Shown here one piece after another: positions 1 to 5,386 of a stretch of 5,891 nt of DNA; positions within the stretch are counted from its first letter, which is position 1, and each line of letters begins with the position of its first letter. The notes below the pieces were generated by a model that had not been told where the DNA came from, made no database searches, and saw nothing but the letters and a program-made list of their open reading frames with translations. The stretch is from Nitrososphaeraceae archaeon. GTDB lineage: Archaea; Thermoproteota; Nitrososphaeria; Nitrososphaerales; Nitrososphaeraceae. A program made the translations under genes and the position numbers. The stretch covers positions 1 through 5,891 of the forward strand of contig JAICSL010000119.1 of assembly GCA_025936955.1 (NCBI GenBank), read 5' to 3'.

Positions 1-138
1 ATAAAAGAAAAAAATAGACGGGAATCTGAGGAGGATTTAGCGAAAGAGGAACAGCAAGAAGTAGTTCCTTATGAAAAGATCATTGATGATCATCGTCGAC
101 GACGGAAGAAAAAAGTATTGACAGCAATAGTGAGATAA
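1..138 (+). CDS. C-terminal end of a charged protein, cut by the left window edge
   Basis: Frame 1 is open from the first base to a TAA at 136-138, giving the last 45 residues of a protein whose start lies outside the window. The tail is very hydrophilic: a Glu/Lys/Arg/Gln-rich stretch (KEKNRRESEEDLAKEEQQE), then VVPYEKIIDDH, then a basic run RRRRKKK, and a short hydrophobic end (VLTAIVR). The first part looks like a charged helix or coiled coil. The basic run could bind nucleic acid or sit next to a membrane. No catalytic motif is visible and I do not recognise the family. T-rich sequence follows the stop, as expected at an archaeal gene end. The frame is probably real because the composition is strongly biased and protein-like and the stop is followed by T-tracts, but 45 codons alone do not prove it. 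Confidence 0.55.
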   Translation: MKEKNRRESEEDLAKEEQQEVVPYEKIIDDHRRRRKKKVLTAIVR

Positions 139-467
139 ATTGGTGAGACTGTATTGATGGTTCATATTTATTTTAAAAATTATATTTTTGAAAGTCTAAC
201 CATAACCTTTAATTTTTTTATGTACAACTGCATCATATATCAGAGAAGAAGTAAAAAATAACAAAGAATATAACAGGAAAACTAATGAATTTATTTGTAA
301 TTTTGAACGCACATGGTGTAACTATTATCCATATATAATCTTAACAGAATATCTTGTAGACTCGGGACAAGTACGCAAGAATCAATTTCAAATTCAACTG
401 TTACTTCTAGGAATAACAATCACTGAGAAACGTAGTTTTTCCTCGTACGTATTTACAATACAGAAGT
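139..467. other. Spacer of 329 bases without a recognised gene
   Basis: The stretch holds T-tracts behind the left-edge gene and, near its right end, a weak TATA-like TATTTACA at 450-457 that could serve the next gene. The largest open frame (206-487, +) has 93 sense codons but no ATG, GTG or TTG in a useful place. ATG-started frames of 34 codons (157-261, +) and 17 codons (284, +) and a TTG-started frame of 42 codons (419-291, -) are also present. They overlap each other and none has a recognisable product. No tRNA-like or repeated structure is visible. Confidence 0.5.
208..219 (+). terminator. T-tract, possible terminator of the left-edge gene
   Basis: The non-template strand has a run of three T, then AA, then seven T (213-219). 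It lies about 70 bases after the stop at 138; an earlier T-rich stretch is at 168-189. Archaeal RNA polymerase terminates at T-tracts without needing a hairpin, so this is a reasonable 3' end for the left-edge gene. In an AT-rich spacer such runs also arise by chance. Confidence 0.3.
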
Positions 468-1097
468 GTGATAATTTGTTTGATTAGTGTTTCTAGAATA
501 GTGATACCGAGTATCGTTGTTCTAATTATTGCAGGGACAATCAGTTTCTTTCTAGCTTACAAGTTTTATCCAGAAGAACACGTAAACATAAATCTGAACG
601 GTACGTGTTATGAACTAGTAGGAAATGCATATCAAAAATATAAAAACCTTGATGCACAAAAAGATCTTGATATACTAAGACTTAAATCCTATGCGATTAA
701 ACCAAGTGCAGGATACATACCTATAGTTTTTACCGGGACCAAAGAGCAAATAGCTAATTTTACAAATAAGTATGACAACGGACTTCGGGTAGTATCAATA
801 CAAGGAATCAGTCCAGGGTATACTACTGTAGATGTTCAAATAGTTAAGGCAGCCGTGACAAAACCCACATTTCAGAAAATTACCAGCGAGTTGACAATTA
901 ACGATTTTGACCTATTAAAGAAGACTGTAGGAGGAAGCATTGGATTACAGCCTACACCAAACATATCGTCAGAACAAGAACAACGTATCATCAAACAAGT
1001 TAACCAATTCATGCAAGATGGTATAAGAAAGATTGTTGCTGATGGCGAACAAATTGGAGACGCAGAGGGAGTTAAACCATATGAGTGTCGAAGTTAG
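468..1097 (+). CDS. Membrane-anchored extracytoplasmic protein of unknown function
   Basis: The product has 209 residues, and I do not recognise its family. The N-terminus holds one hydrophobic segment, about residues 11-31, preceded by Arg10 and followed by YKFYPEE. This suggests a signal anchor with the remaining ~175 residues outside the cytoplasmic membrane. Three N-x-S/T sequons (N44, N97, N165) fit an exposed archaeal surface protein. Cys47, just after the anchor, and Cys207, two residues before the end, are the only cysteines in the outer part and could form a disulfide closing the domain. Residues 83-130 look beta-rich (IPIVFTG, LRVVSIQGI, YTTVDVQIV); residues 167-191 look like a Gln/Glu-rich helix. 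The start is uncertain: GTG at 468 gives the longest form, while TTG at 480 or GTG at 501 would keep the membrane segment. A TATA-like TATTTACA (450-457) fits TTG 480 best. The gene stands alone and converges on the deacetylase. Confidence 0.8.
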   Translation: MIICLISVSRIVIPSIVVLIIAGTISFFLAYKFYPEEHVNINLNGTCYELVGNAYQKYKNLDAQKDLDILRLKSYAIKPSAGYIPIVFTGTKEQIANFTNKYDNGLRVVSIQGISPGYTTVDVQIVKAAVTKPTFQKITSELTINDFDLLKKTVGGSIGLQPTPNISSEQEQRIIKQVNQFMQDGIRKIVADGEQIGDAEGVKPYECRS

Positions 1098-1117
1098 AAA
1101 AAATAGTAAATAAAAAA
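1098..1117 (-). terminator. Double T-tract, possible terminator of the deacetylase transcript
   Basis: On the minus strand this reads as two runs of six T (template A-runs at 1112-1117 and 1098-1103) separated by ATTTACTA. It lies about 120 bases beyond the deacetylase stop and directly abuts the stop codon of the convergent upstream gene. Paired T-tracts are typical archaeal termination sites. The site would keep minus-strand transcription from running far into the convergent gene. No stable hairpin is present or required. Confidence 0.4.
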
Positions 1118-1236
1118 GTAATTTCATTGCAATTTCAACTGGATCTTTTCAAAAATGTATCAGTAGACATATCACCAAATACTATCTGTATACTAGCTAA
1201 TCTCCATATTGGCAGTTTACACAGTAATATTCCTCA

Positions 1237-2196
1237 TTATTCATTTTTTATGTATAGATAGTTACCATTTTCATTGAATCCTAATTTGGACATAGTCAAT
1301 ACTTTAAACCCGTTATCATGAAGGTACTTCATCTCCTCAGCAAATAAATTTACACCAGTACTATCGCGCGTTTTATTGTTGTCTATACTATGATATGCTA
1401 TTATAGGAATAGCATTTAATGGCCTACCGGTAGAAGAATTTGTTTGATCACGAATTTCTTCGACAAATTTTTCAAATATCTTTGAAGCATTGAAAGAGAG
1501 AGCAACATCTGCAGCATTATGACTCCATTCTCTGATAGAAAATCTGTTTACAAAAGTTAATGAGCCATTATCAAAATATGTTCGGCAATCAGTCTGACTT
1601 GAATCTATTTTGTACCCGTCGCAGTGTAGAAACATTAACTCAGAAAAGCCTCCTGTTGCGAGGTCATAATATTTAGAAATTGTGTCAATAACAGTCGCAT
1701 TTTTCCAATCATTCCCATGAGGTGGTGCAAATATGCTAGCTTTGATGCCATGATCGGCAAGACATTTTTTTGACTGAGCTACCTCGTAAGTTAATTCACT
1801 AGAGGATAGATTATTAAGATTGCGATGACTCATTGTATGAGATTCTATATCTTGGTTCTCATTCTGTAATGAAATTATATCTTGCCAACTCATTCTCTTA
1901 TCAGAAGATCCAGCCCAATTGCATACAACAAAGAAACTTGCTTTGAATCCATATTTATCCAAAATTGGTTTTACAACTGTAAATTGACTCTTTGGATTAT
2001 CATAAAAATTCAAAACGATTACTTTATTGGTATCATTTATACTATTATTGTTGAAGCCATATAAAGATGATGCCTGCCCATACACTTTTGTATTTGGCGG
2101 AAGTTGTGTAAATATTCCCTCCATAATTACTGCTGAACATAGACTAAATAAAATAGCCAAGTAAACCAAACTAATGCTCTTGTTAATCTTCCCCAA
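1237..2196 (-). CDS. Exported polysaccharide deacetylase (CE4/NodB-like), altered active site
   Basis: The 319-residue protein has an N-terminal signal or anchor (hydrophobic about 10-28, then a possible cleavage near VYGQA, 38-42) followed by a NodB-type domain. CE4 enzymes use a metal bound by Asp-His-His to remove acetyl groups from N-acetylated or O-acetylated glycans. Visible here are the metal motif HTMSH (H120, H124), a motif-3-like FAPPHG (156-161) lacking the usual Arg, WSH (224-226) and a late YH (H269). Motif 1, normally TFDDG, reads NFYDN (63-67): metal ligand Asp66 is kept, but Tyr65 replaces the catalytic-base Asp. Eight N-x-S/T sequons (N50, N54, N129, N166, N210, N236, N253, N274) support an extracytoplasmic location. 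Wording such as KPILDKYGFKASFF and FLHCDGYK matches my memory of thaumarchaeal paralogues, thought to act on surface or extracellular polysaccharide. The start is TTG at 2196; an ATG at 2210 runs into TAG, and Met25 would remove the signal. Fold is confident, activity is not. Confidence 0.88.
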   Translation of the reverse strand: MGKINKSISLVYLAILFSLCSAVIMEGIFTQLPPNTKVYGQASSLYGFNNNSINDTNKVIVLNFYDNPKSQFTVVKPILDKYGFKASFFVVCNWAGSSDKRMSWQDIISLQNENQDIESHTMSHRNLNNLSSSELTYEVAQSKKCLADHGIKASIFAPPHGNDWKNATVIDTISKYYDLATGGFSELMFLHCDGYKIDSSQTDCRTYFDNGSLTFVNRFSIREWSHNAADVALSFNASKIFEKFVEEIRDQTNSSTGRPLNAIPIIAYHSIDNNKTRDSTGVNLFAEEMKYLHDNGFKVLTMSKLGFNENGNYLYIKNE

Positions 2197-2222
2197 AGAA
2201 TCTACACCATATTTATTATTGC

Positions 2223-2230
2223 TTAATTAA
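2223..2230 (-). promoter_or_regulatory. TATA-like box upstream of the deacetylase
   Basis: TTAATTAA lies 27-34 bases before the TTG start at 2196, the distance expected for a TATA box and a leaderless or near-leaderless archaeal transcript. It overlaps the stop codon of the small upstream reading frame. No Shine-Dalgarno-like purine run precedes the TTG. The element is a weak match in AT-rich sequence, so it is only suggestive. Confidence 0.3.
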
Positions 2231-2352
2231 TCCGAACGTTCTTTGATTTCACTAACTATGTGTTCACAAAAATAAGAACTTGTTTTGATATGTTCATACT
2301 CTGGAATAAATAGACATTTAATTATACTATCTTCTGTATTTGGATGGGTCAT
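2227..2352 (-). CDS. Possible small protein of 41 residues upstream of the deacetylase
   Basis: An ATG at 2352-2350 opens a 41-codon frame ending with TAA at 2229-2227. The product starts MTHPNTEDSIIKC and ends SEIKERSD. It is soluble, slightly acidic, without membrane segment or low complexity, and holds Cys13, His21, Cys29 and His31, though not in a known metal-site spacing. Support comes from the promoter side: ATATAAGT lies 25-32 bases before the ATG, and AGGAAG sits just upstream as a partial Shine-Dalgarno match. The gene ends 30 bases before the deacetylase TTG, on the same strand and in the same frame, so the two could share a transcript. I do not recognise the product. A chance 41-codon frame is quite possible at this base composition. 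Confidence 0.4.
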   Translation of the reverse strand: MTHPNTEDSIIKCLFIPEYEHIKTSSYFCEHIVSEIKERSD

Positions 2353-2640
2353 TTAACTTCCTGTAATAAGAATAATACTTATATCATTAGCTTAACAATG
2401 TGAATTAACTATGTTAACGTCTACAAACGATATCCTAGCAATCTTGGTTAATTGAATGAGCCTATGACGATTTTCAGGTGGCGAAAACCATCCATCTTAT
2501 ATTCAGCTCATTATTCCACATATTGTTTATCGAGATAAGTATCGTACAAGAATCAAAGCATGATATTCGTTATTTATTTAATCGCGCATCACTTCTAGTT
2601 GGTCAGACAATCTGATTACCTTTTATCTTATTTATCATGA
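2353..2640. other. Spacer of 288 bases, no gene seen
   Basis: Apart from the TATA-like box near its left end, I see only reading frames of 15 codons or fewer on either strand. A small imperfect inverted repeat (TCAGA-CAA-TCTGA, 2603-2615) lies about 25 bases beyond the stop of the 73-residue gene on the minus strand. It has no T-run behind it and is a poor terminator candidate. Confidence 0.5.
2377..2384 (-). promoter_or_regulatory. TATA-like box upstream of the 41-residue frame
   Basis: On the minus strand the sequence reads ATATAAGT, 25-32 bases before the ATG at 2352. This is the canonical archaeal TATA-to-start distance for a leaderless message. It could drive the small frame alone or together with the deacetylase 30 bases further on. 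The spacing is the main evidence. Confidence 0.35.
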
Positions 2641-2862
2641 CTATTTCTTAGCTATTTGTTTATCTGGATTATAAAGCGGCCTAATTTGATAATAGCCTTT
2701 TACCCACTTATCTTTATTTTGATTCAAGAATTCCTCTACATCAACCATATTGGTATAAGACTTGATTTTGAATTGTCTCCATATGCCTCTCTCATGAGGT
2801 CTCGACTCTATGATATCATATACAATTGGTTTATTCGTTGAATTGGATTCATTGTTTGACAT
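2641..2862 (-). CDS. Small hypothetical protein, 73 residues
   Basis: The frame runs from ATG at 2862 to TAG at 2641. Its product is soluble, with no signal peptide or membrane segment and no cysteine. Residues 1-11 are a polar Asn/Ser-rich leader. Residues 12-62 look like one compact alpha/beta unit: a strand (PIVYDIIES), a charged and aromatic stretch (RPHERGIWRQFKIKSY), a probable helix (VDVEEFLNQNKDKW) and a strand (GYYQIRPLY). The end is basic (DKQIAKK). I do not recognise the family. The opposite-strand frame here is a shadow: this one has the more natural composition and a good promoter position, with TAAAATAATA at about 2891-2900, 29-38 bases before the ATG, and a second TATA-like TTATAATA at 2875-2882. 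It is divergent from the methyltransferase across a 285-base spacer and shows no operon partner. Confidence 0.62.
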   Translation of the reverse strand: MSNNESNSTNKPIVYDIIESRPHERGIWRQFKIKSYTNMVDVEEFLNQNKDKWVKGYYQIRPLYNPDKQIAKK

Positions 2863-3147
2863 TATCCAGATATCTATTATAATGTGAACATATTATTTTA
2901 GGATTCATCATTTTAAGTACTAATCAATAGATATATTCTGTGTGTTGTGATCAGGATGGCTTTTTGTTTTAATGCTCTGAATTATCTTACGCCTAACAAT
3001 ATTCCATATAAGAAAAGATTATTTGGTACTCATCTATCGCTTCATTATCTTATATCAGATAGAAATTGAAGGAATCTGAAAATAATTATCCCGTTCTGAT
3101 AGGTAAGAATTATAATATAATCATACCTTTACCTACAATTATTCTCT
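2863..3147. other. Divergent promoter region between hypothetical and methyltransferase genes
   Basis: This 285-base spacer separates two outward-facing genes and carries a TATA-like element at each end: TAAAATAATA (about 2891-2900) for the minus-strand gene and TATAATATAA (3111-3120) for the plus-strand gene. A 37-codon ATG frame (2956-3069, +) lies between them, without a recognisable product. I see no repeats suggesting a shared operator. Confidence 0.45.
3111..3120 (+). promoter_or_regulatory. TATA box of the methyltransferase gene
   Basis: TATAATATAA lies 28-37 bases before the TTG at 3148. That spacing puts the likely transcript start within a few bases of the TTG, so the message is probably leaderless. 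This is the best-looking TATA element in the window. It also supports the TTG, because no ATG or GTG lies between the upstream in-frame TAA at 3118-3120 and the SAM-binding motif. Confidence 0.5.
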
Positions 3148-3933
3148 TTGAACAATGATTGGGATGCACTAACATATGATGCAGTTTCAACAATACAGGA
3201 ATCATGGGGGCTTAAAATTATTAACTCAAGAAATTGGAGTGGAACAGAAACTATCATAGATGCTGGCTGTGGATCAGGAAGATTAACGAAGTATCTTGTC
3301 AAAAAGGTCCCAAATGGAAGAATATATGCTGTGGATGTTGATTCAAACATGATTAATCAAGCTAAGAGAAATCTGTCAGCGTATAGTAACGTTGATATTA
3401 TTCAATCTAATTTGGTTGATATTGAACTCATAGCTCCGGTGGATATAGTATTCTCAAATGCTGTATTACATTGGATATTCGACCATCATAAAGTCTTTGA
3501 ACACTTTTTTCATCTGTTAAATCCAACAGGAGAGTTATTAATTCAATGTGGCGGACATGGAAATTTAGAAAAGACTCGTAGCATTTTAGATAAAATAAAG
3601 GATTCAGAGAAATTTAAAGACTACTTCAAAGATTGGAAGAGCCCCTGGTATTTTGCAAATCCTAGTGATACCAAAACAATATTGGGCCATGTTGGATTCA
3701 GAAATATACGGACAAGCCTTTCATATGATCAACAAACAGAAACTTTTCAAGATAAAAAGTCATATTCATTATTTCTAAGAACTGTAGTGATGAGACCGTA
3801 TTTGGGATATTTATCCAATAGCAAATTAAGAGAATCCTTTCTTGAGTCTTATTTAGAGGAAATTGAACAAAATAATCCCGAAATGAAATGGAAACTAGAC
3901 TATGTACGACTAGACATCAAAGCCAGTAAGTAG
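3148..3933 (+). CDS. Class I SAM-dependent methyltransferase, trans-aconitate methyltransferase type
   Basis: The 261-residue cytosolic enzyme should transfer a methyl group from S-adenosylmethionine to a small acceptor, probably a carboxylate. Motif I is IIDAGCGSGRLT (36-47), the acidic ribose-binding end of strand 2 is VDVDSNM (62-68), the motif-II region is VDIVFSNAVLHWI (98-110), and LLNPTGELLIQCGG (123-136) forms strand 5. The N-terminal WDALTYDAVSTIQESWG and the C-terminal pattern FLRTVVMRPYLGYLSN...FLESYLEEI (209-239) resemble trans-aconitate 2-methyltransferase (Tam) and its relatives; BioC is a more distant alternative. The true acceptor cannot be read from sequence. The start is TTG at 3148: the frame is closed by TAA at 3118-3120, the next Met is residue 68, and the nearby ATG at 3155 is out of frame. 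The gene has its own TATA box and no operon partner. Length and motif order look complete. Confidence 0.92.
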   Translation: MNNDWDALTYDAVSTIQESWGLKIINSRNWSGTETIIDAGCGSGRLTKYLVKKVPNGRIYAVDVDSNMINQAKRNLSAYSNVDIIQSNLVDIELIAPVDIVFSNAVLHWIFDHHKVFEHFFHLLNPTGELLIQCGGHGNLEKTRSILDKIKDSEKFKDYFKDWKSPWYFANPSDTKTILGHVGFRNIRTSLSYDQQTETFQDKKSYSLFLRTVVMRPYLGYLSNSKLRESFLESYLEEIEQNNPEMKWKLDYVRLDIKASK

Positions 3934-4363
3934 CCTAAATGAAGATTATATTTATCTTCAAATTGCCACTAAATCACTAGAGTGGAAAGTTTCATCATCA
4001 AAAAGATTAAAATATGTAATTTAATAGCAACAAATGGACCGCTGATTTTTATGATCTACATTTTTTCTATTGTTTGATACCAACAGTCATTGAATGTTGT
4101 ACTATAATATGCTATTATCATTTTAGAGTTTTCCATAGATTAAAAATGTGTGTCTGTTGCTACCAAATAAGATGCAATTAATCAAAAGAGGGTAAGTAGA
4201 ATATTCAAAGGAAACGATACGGATATTGTAATATGCACTTTTCCCTTTATATAGATTGGACGATGAGTAACTAGTGTTATCAAATATCTGAGATAATAAT
4301 TTTAAGTTTAAAGATGATCTTTATGTGAAAAATATGATTCATTGTTATCTGGCAAATATTTTA
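3934..4363. other. Convergent spacer of 430 bases, no gene seen
   Basis: The methyltransferase and the LLM oxidoreductase genes point at each other across this stretch. It contains the hairpin at 3940-3960, a T6 run at 4061-4066 suitable for ending plus-strand transcripts and a shorter minus-strand T-run (A5 at 4328-4332). A distant inverted repeat, TAGCAACA (4025-4032) with TGTTGCTA (4155-4162), is probably chance. Reading frames are short: a GTG frame of 31 codons (3982, +) with a hydrophobic end, and an ATG frame of 26 codons (4136-4056, -). None is recognisable. Confidence 0.5.
3940..3960 (+). terminator. Hairpin just after the methyltransferase stop
   Basis: TGAAGAT (3940-3946) and ATCTTCA (3954-3960) form a perfect seven-base-pair stem with a seven-base T-rich loop, beginning six bases after the TAG at 3931-3933. 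Its position suggests a role at the transcript end, either in termination or in protecting the 3' end. No T-run follows directly; the next run of six T is at 4061-4066, which may be the actual termination point. The stem is AT-rich and weak. Confidence 0.35.
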
Positions 4364-5356
4364 TTATTGATGGTTAAGTGTAGGTGATATTTTATCGACG
4401 ATAAGCCTTACTAATTTGCTTCTATCTGGACTTGAATTAGTTAAAACAATTTCCGTGAATCCTAACTTTGCATAATTTTCTAACTTCTTTATTCCTTCTT
4501 CTGCATTTGATATTACAAGCAGCATCTTCTCTAGTGTCTCGTCTCCAACAACCTGACCATTCTCTTCAATGGTTCTTGGATCATGGATATCTACATCAAA
4601 GAAAGCTTTAATCATAGAGCCTCTCCAGAATCTGATTGCTTCTAACGCTTTTTGTTTATCTTCATCAAATGAAGCTGGGATAAATAATATCCTTTCTAGG
4701 GACTCATAATCTCTACCAGCTCTTCTTGCTCCTTCCTTGAGCGCAGGTATTAAGACGTTCTTTATGGATTCAACATTTAATTCATTAGTAATTAGCCCAT
4801 CTGATTCTTCACCAGCTAGTATCGCAGATTGCTTTCCAAGCGCAGAGATATACAGTGGTATTGGTTCAGTAGGTTTCGTATAAAGATTAGAATCTTTGAC
4901 CCGATAATAGTCTCCTTTAAAGTTAACCCATTTTTCTGTCCAAAGTTTTTTAATCAAACTTATGGCCTCTTTCATTCGCAGAAATCTTTCTGAACCAGAA
5001 GGCCAAATATTGCCGGTGGTTACTTCATTGAGTGCTTCTCCTCTTCCAATTCCTAGAAAGACTCTTCTAGGGAACATAAAGCCCAAGGTAGCAAATACCT
5101 GAGCCACTACAGCTGGATTATATCTTAGGATAGGAGCAGTTACTCCAGTACCAATAGCTATATTATTTGTCTTTGCTAATGCAGCACCAAGCCATGGCCA
5201 GGCAGCTCCCCCGGCTGCTGCACTGTGCCACCATGGCATATAATGATCACTTGTCCAACATCTCTTTATGCCATTTGCATCCATATCAATGGCGTCATTT
5301 AATAATTCAGTAGGATTTACCTGCTCGTGAGCAGCTTGAATGCTAATTTTTATCAT
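4364..5356 (-). CDS. F420-dependent LLM-class oxidoreductase, FGD-like (substrate unknown)
   Basis: The 330-residue protein is a cytosolic TIM-barrel enzyme of the luciferase-like family, in the group of mycobacterial F420-dependent glucose-6-phosphate dehydrogenase (FGD, about 336 residues). Members oxidise an alcohol or sugar and pass hydride to F420, a cofactor ammonia-oxidising archaea make. The alignment from memory is strong: TSDHYMPW (35-42) matches VSDHFQPW, RYNPAVVAQVFAT (78-90) matches RYNPAVIAQAFAT, and VFLGIGRGEALNE (99-111) matches VFLGVGTGEALNE. Thus Asp37, His38, Trp42 and Glu107 correspond to FGD Asp39, His40, Trp44 and Glu109, the cofactor and catalytic residues. The sugar-phosphate ligands Lys198, Lys259 and Arg283 do not seem kept: the 188-197 region reads LITNELNVES and the Arg region reads EKMLL (276-280). 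Glucose-6-phosphate is therefore an unlikely substrate, and no gene symbol is given. The ATG start is backed by a TATA box 21-30 bases upstream. It is a single-gene unit of full length. Confidence 0.95.
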   Translation of the reverse strand: MIKISIQAAHEQVNPTELLNDAIDMDANGIKRCWTSDHYMPWWHSAAAGGAAWPWLGAALAKTNNIAIGTGVTAPILRYNPAVVAQVFATLGFMFPRRVFLGIGRGEALNEVTTGNIWPSGSERFLRMKEAISLIKKLWTEKWVNFKGDYYRVKDSNLYTKPTEPIPLYISALGKQSAILAGEESDGLITNELNVESIKNVLIPALKEGARRAGRDYESLERILFIPASFDEDKQKALEAIRFWRGSMIKAFFDVDIHDPRTIEENGQVVGDETLEKMLLVISNAEEGIKKLENYAKLGFTEIVLTNSSPDRSKLVRLIVDKISPTLNHQ

Positions 5357-5367
5357 TGACTGTCAAT
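5355..5367. repeat. Perfect 6-1-6 inverted repeat over the LLM gene start, possible operator
   Basis: ATTGAC-T-GTCAAT is a perfect inverted repeat that overlaps the first two bases of the ATG (minus strand, 5356-5354) and ends about ten bases before the TATA box. In a leaderless gene a regulator bound here would sit on the transcription start, a classic archaeal repressor position. A repeat of this size is expected about once by chance in a window this long, so only the position makes it notable. Confidence 0.3.
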
Positions 5368-5376
5368 TAATCCTAA

Positions 5377-5386
5377 CCTATAATAG
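5377..5386 (-). promoter_or_regulatory. TATA box of the LLM oxidoreductase gene
   Basis: On the minus strand this reads CTATTATAGG, 21-30 bases before the ATG at 5356, which fits a leaderless or near-leaderless archaeal transcript. It overlaps one arm of an inverted repeat, TAGAATTT (5384-5391) with AAATTCTA (5405-5412), which could bind a regulator next to the TATA box or arise from AT-rich composition. Confidence 0.42.

Noticed and set aside
157..261. 34-codon ATG frame, plus strand
   Set aside because: Very rich in Phe/Ile/Tyr and running through the T-tracts behind the left-edge gene; best explained by base composition.
291..419. 42-codon TTG-started minus-strand frame in the left spacer
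   Set aside because: It competes with the longer start-less plus frame, no clear promoter was found, and the product is not recognised; length is within chance.
1882..2064. 60-codon plus-strand frame inside the deacetylase gene
   Set aside because: It is antisense to well-supported coding sequence with recognisable CE4 motifs; composition is that of a shadow frame.
2197..2640. Search for tRNA, transposase remnants or CRISPR-like repeats in the central spacers
   Set aside because: No cloverleaf with a T-arm consensus, no GC-rich RNA-like block, no direct repeats of useful length and no transposase motif were seen.
2656..2841. 61-codon plus-strand frame opposite the 73-residue hypothetical
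   Set aside because: The minus-strand frame has the more natural soluble composition, a longer extent and TATA-like elements at the right distance. This one is rich in Ile/Tyr/Leu, as expected of a shadow in AT-rich DNA.
2956..3069. 37-codon ATG frame in the divergent spacer
   Set aside because: A possible TATA (GATATATT, 2930-2937) is slightly too close, the product is not recognised, and it runs up to the methyltransferase promoter. Not strong enough to call.
3129..3350. 73-codon minus-strand frame at the start of the methyltransferase
   Set aside because: It lies antisense to the SAM-binding motif region and has no recognisable features.
4025..4162. Distant inverted repeat TAGCAACA / TGTTGCTA
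   Set aside because: Eight bases with a spacing over 120 bases is expected by chance, and no element or ORF is bounded by it.
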